NCBI GenBank assembly: GCA_023417735.1
Contig: JAEZEK010000467.1
Coordinates: forward strand, 1 to 7,910
Direction of reading: 5' to 3'
DNA length: 7,910 bases
Origin: Pseudomonadota bacterium
GTDB lineage: Bacteria; Pseudomonadota; Alphaproteobacteria; Rhizobiales; Afifellaceae
A model generated the notes under the pieces. It was not told the DNA's origin, did not search any database, and saw only the letters and a program-made list of their open reading frames with translations. Position numbers and translations under genes: made by a program. Positions 7,417-7,910 of this stretch are shown one piece after another (the first letter of the stretch is position 1; each line of letters opens with the position of its first letter).

Positions 7417-7812
7417 TCAGAGAGCGGAGCGGATGTCCGTCCGGGCGAAGTCCTCGCCCACGTAGAGAAGGGGTGCGTCCGCGGTCTTCGCGAGCGCGTA
7501 TGCGAAGCAGTCGCCGAAATCGAGCTGGGCCGGGTGGCCCATGCCCTTGCCGTAGCGCGTGAACGCGTCGAGCGCGGCGTCGGCCTGCTCGGCATCGACG
7601 TCGCGGAGATGGAGCGGCACGGCCTCGCGCAGCCGGCCGAGATGACCGAGTGCCGGCGGGCCGAACCGTCTCGCCAGCACCATGCCGGTCTCGACGTAGC
7701 TGGCCGCGGACATGACCATCGGCTCGCCGGATTCGAATACGCGCAGGAGGCGCTCGACGGCCGGCTCGCCCCGGGCGACGGCGATCAGGACCGACGTATC
7801 CACCACGATCAC
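7417..7812 (-). CDS. vapC: VapC-type PIN-domain ribonuclease toxin
   Basis: This is the toxin of a type II toxin-antitoxin pair: a Mg-dependent RNase, with family members typically cutting tRNA or rRNA to stop translation. The 131 residues cover a whole PIN domain. The acidic site appears intact: D5 in VVDTSVLIA, E41 in YVETGMV, D98 and D101 in LDFGDCFAYALA, and D121 in GEDFARTDI. The gene appears functional rather than decayed. The start is GTG, overlapping the antitoxin stop in a GTGA (7809-7812), the classic coupling that keeps toxin below antitoxin. Downstream, ychF starts after 18 bases. The RNA target cannot be predicted. Confidence 0.92.
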   Translation of the reverse strand: MIVVDTSVLIAVARGEPAVERLLRVFESGEPMVMSAASYVETGMVLARRFGPPALGHLGRLREAVPLHLRDVDAEQADAALDAFTRYGKGMGHPAQLDFGDCFAYALAKTADAPLLYVGEDFARTDIRSAL

Positions 7813-7910
7813 TTCGGCAGCCCCGCTTCATCGTAGAGCATCTCGTCGGGCTCGGTGGCGTCGAGAACCGGTAGCGCCGCGATCGCATCGGCGAACGCCC
7901 GCAATTGGTC
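7809..7910 (-). CDS. vapB: VapB-type antitoxin, C-terminal fragment (5' end outside window)
   Basis: The last 33 codons of an antitoxin run off the right edge of the window. The visible end includes LPVLDATEPDEMLYD and finishes EAGLPK, which closely matches the C-terminal pattern of PSK/Rv0623-type VapB antitoxins (LPVLD...DE.L.YDE.GLP). That tail normally wraps into the PIN active site of the partner toxin. The stop TGA overlaps the vapC GTG. The N-terminal DNA-binding part and the operon's promoter and operator are not in the window. Confidence 0.8.
   Translation of the reverse strand, partial: DQLRAFADAIAALPVLDATEPDEMLYDEAGLPK

Overview
The window is a GC-rich stretch of ordinary chromosome from an alphaproteobacterium, most likely of the order Hyphomicrobiales (Rhizobiales). 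The evidence is the rhizobial style of the cytochrome b, cytochrome c1 and Rieske proteins and the gene order ABC exporter, then petA-petB-petC, then mtnP and apt. I know that order from related genomes by memory and have not checked it. Genes are densely packed, mostly with strong coding character, and I see no insertion sequence, phage gene, CRISPR array, tRNA or rRNA.

Left part (1-3453, + strand). The C-terminal end of an ABC exporter ATPase is followed by a 223-base leader with three inverted-repeat structures. The complete cytochrome bc1 operon follows: petA (Rieske iron-sulfur protein, TTG start), petB (cytochrome b) and petC (cytochrome c1). It is closed by a near-perfect intrinsic terminator. 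These three subunits form respiratory complex III, which passes electrons from ubiquinol to cytochrome c and pumps protons.

Middle part (3573-5267). mtnP and apt, both on + strand, form a salvage route. MtnP releases adenine from methylthioadenosine, the by-product of polyamine and quorum-signal synthesis, and Apt turns adenine into AMP. A 66-residue membrane protein gene that I do not recognise lies on the opposite strand between them, convergent with mtnP (4-base gap) and divergent from apt (71-base gap).

Right part (5261-7910, - strand). Reading in the direction of transcription, from the right end of the window leftward, there is the tail of a VapB antitoxin, a VapC PIN-domain toxin (GTG start, 4-base overlap), the P-loop ATPase YchF, and two tandem MaoC-like hot-dog proteins joined by an ATGA overlap. 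The last one runs 7 bases into the 3' end of apt. The toxin-antitoxin pair ends only 18 bases before ychF and is the one accessory-looking element here.

The window does not appear to hold a new multi-gene system. The points most worth a second look are the structured petABC leader, the antisense small membrane protein that splits the adenine salvage pair, the twin MaoC genes with almost identical DNA at their catalytic motif, and the vapBC-ychF junction.
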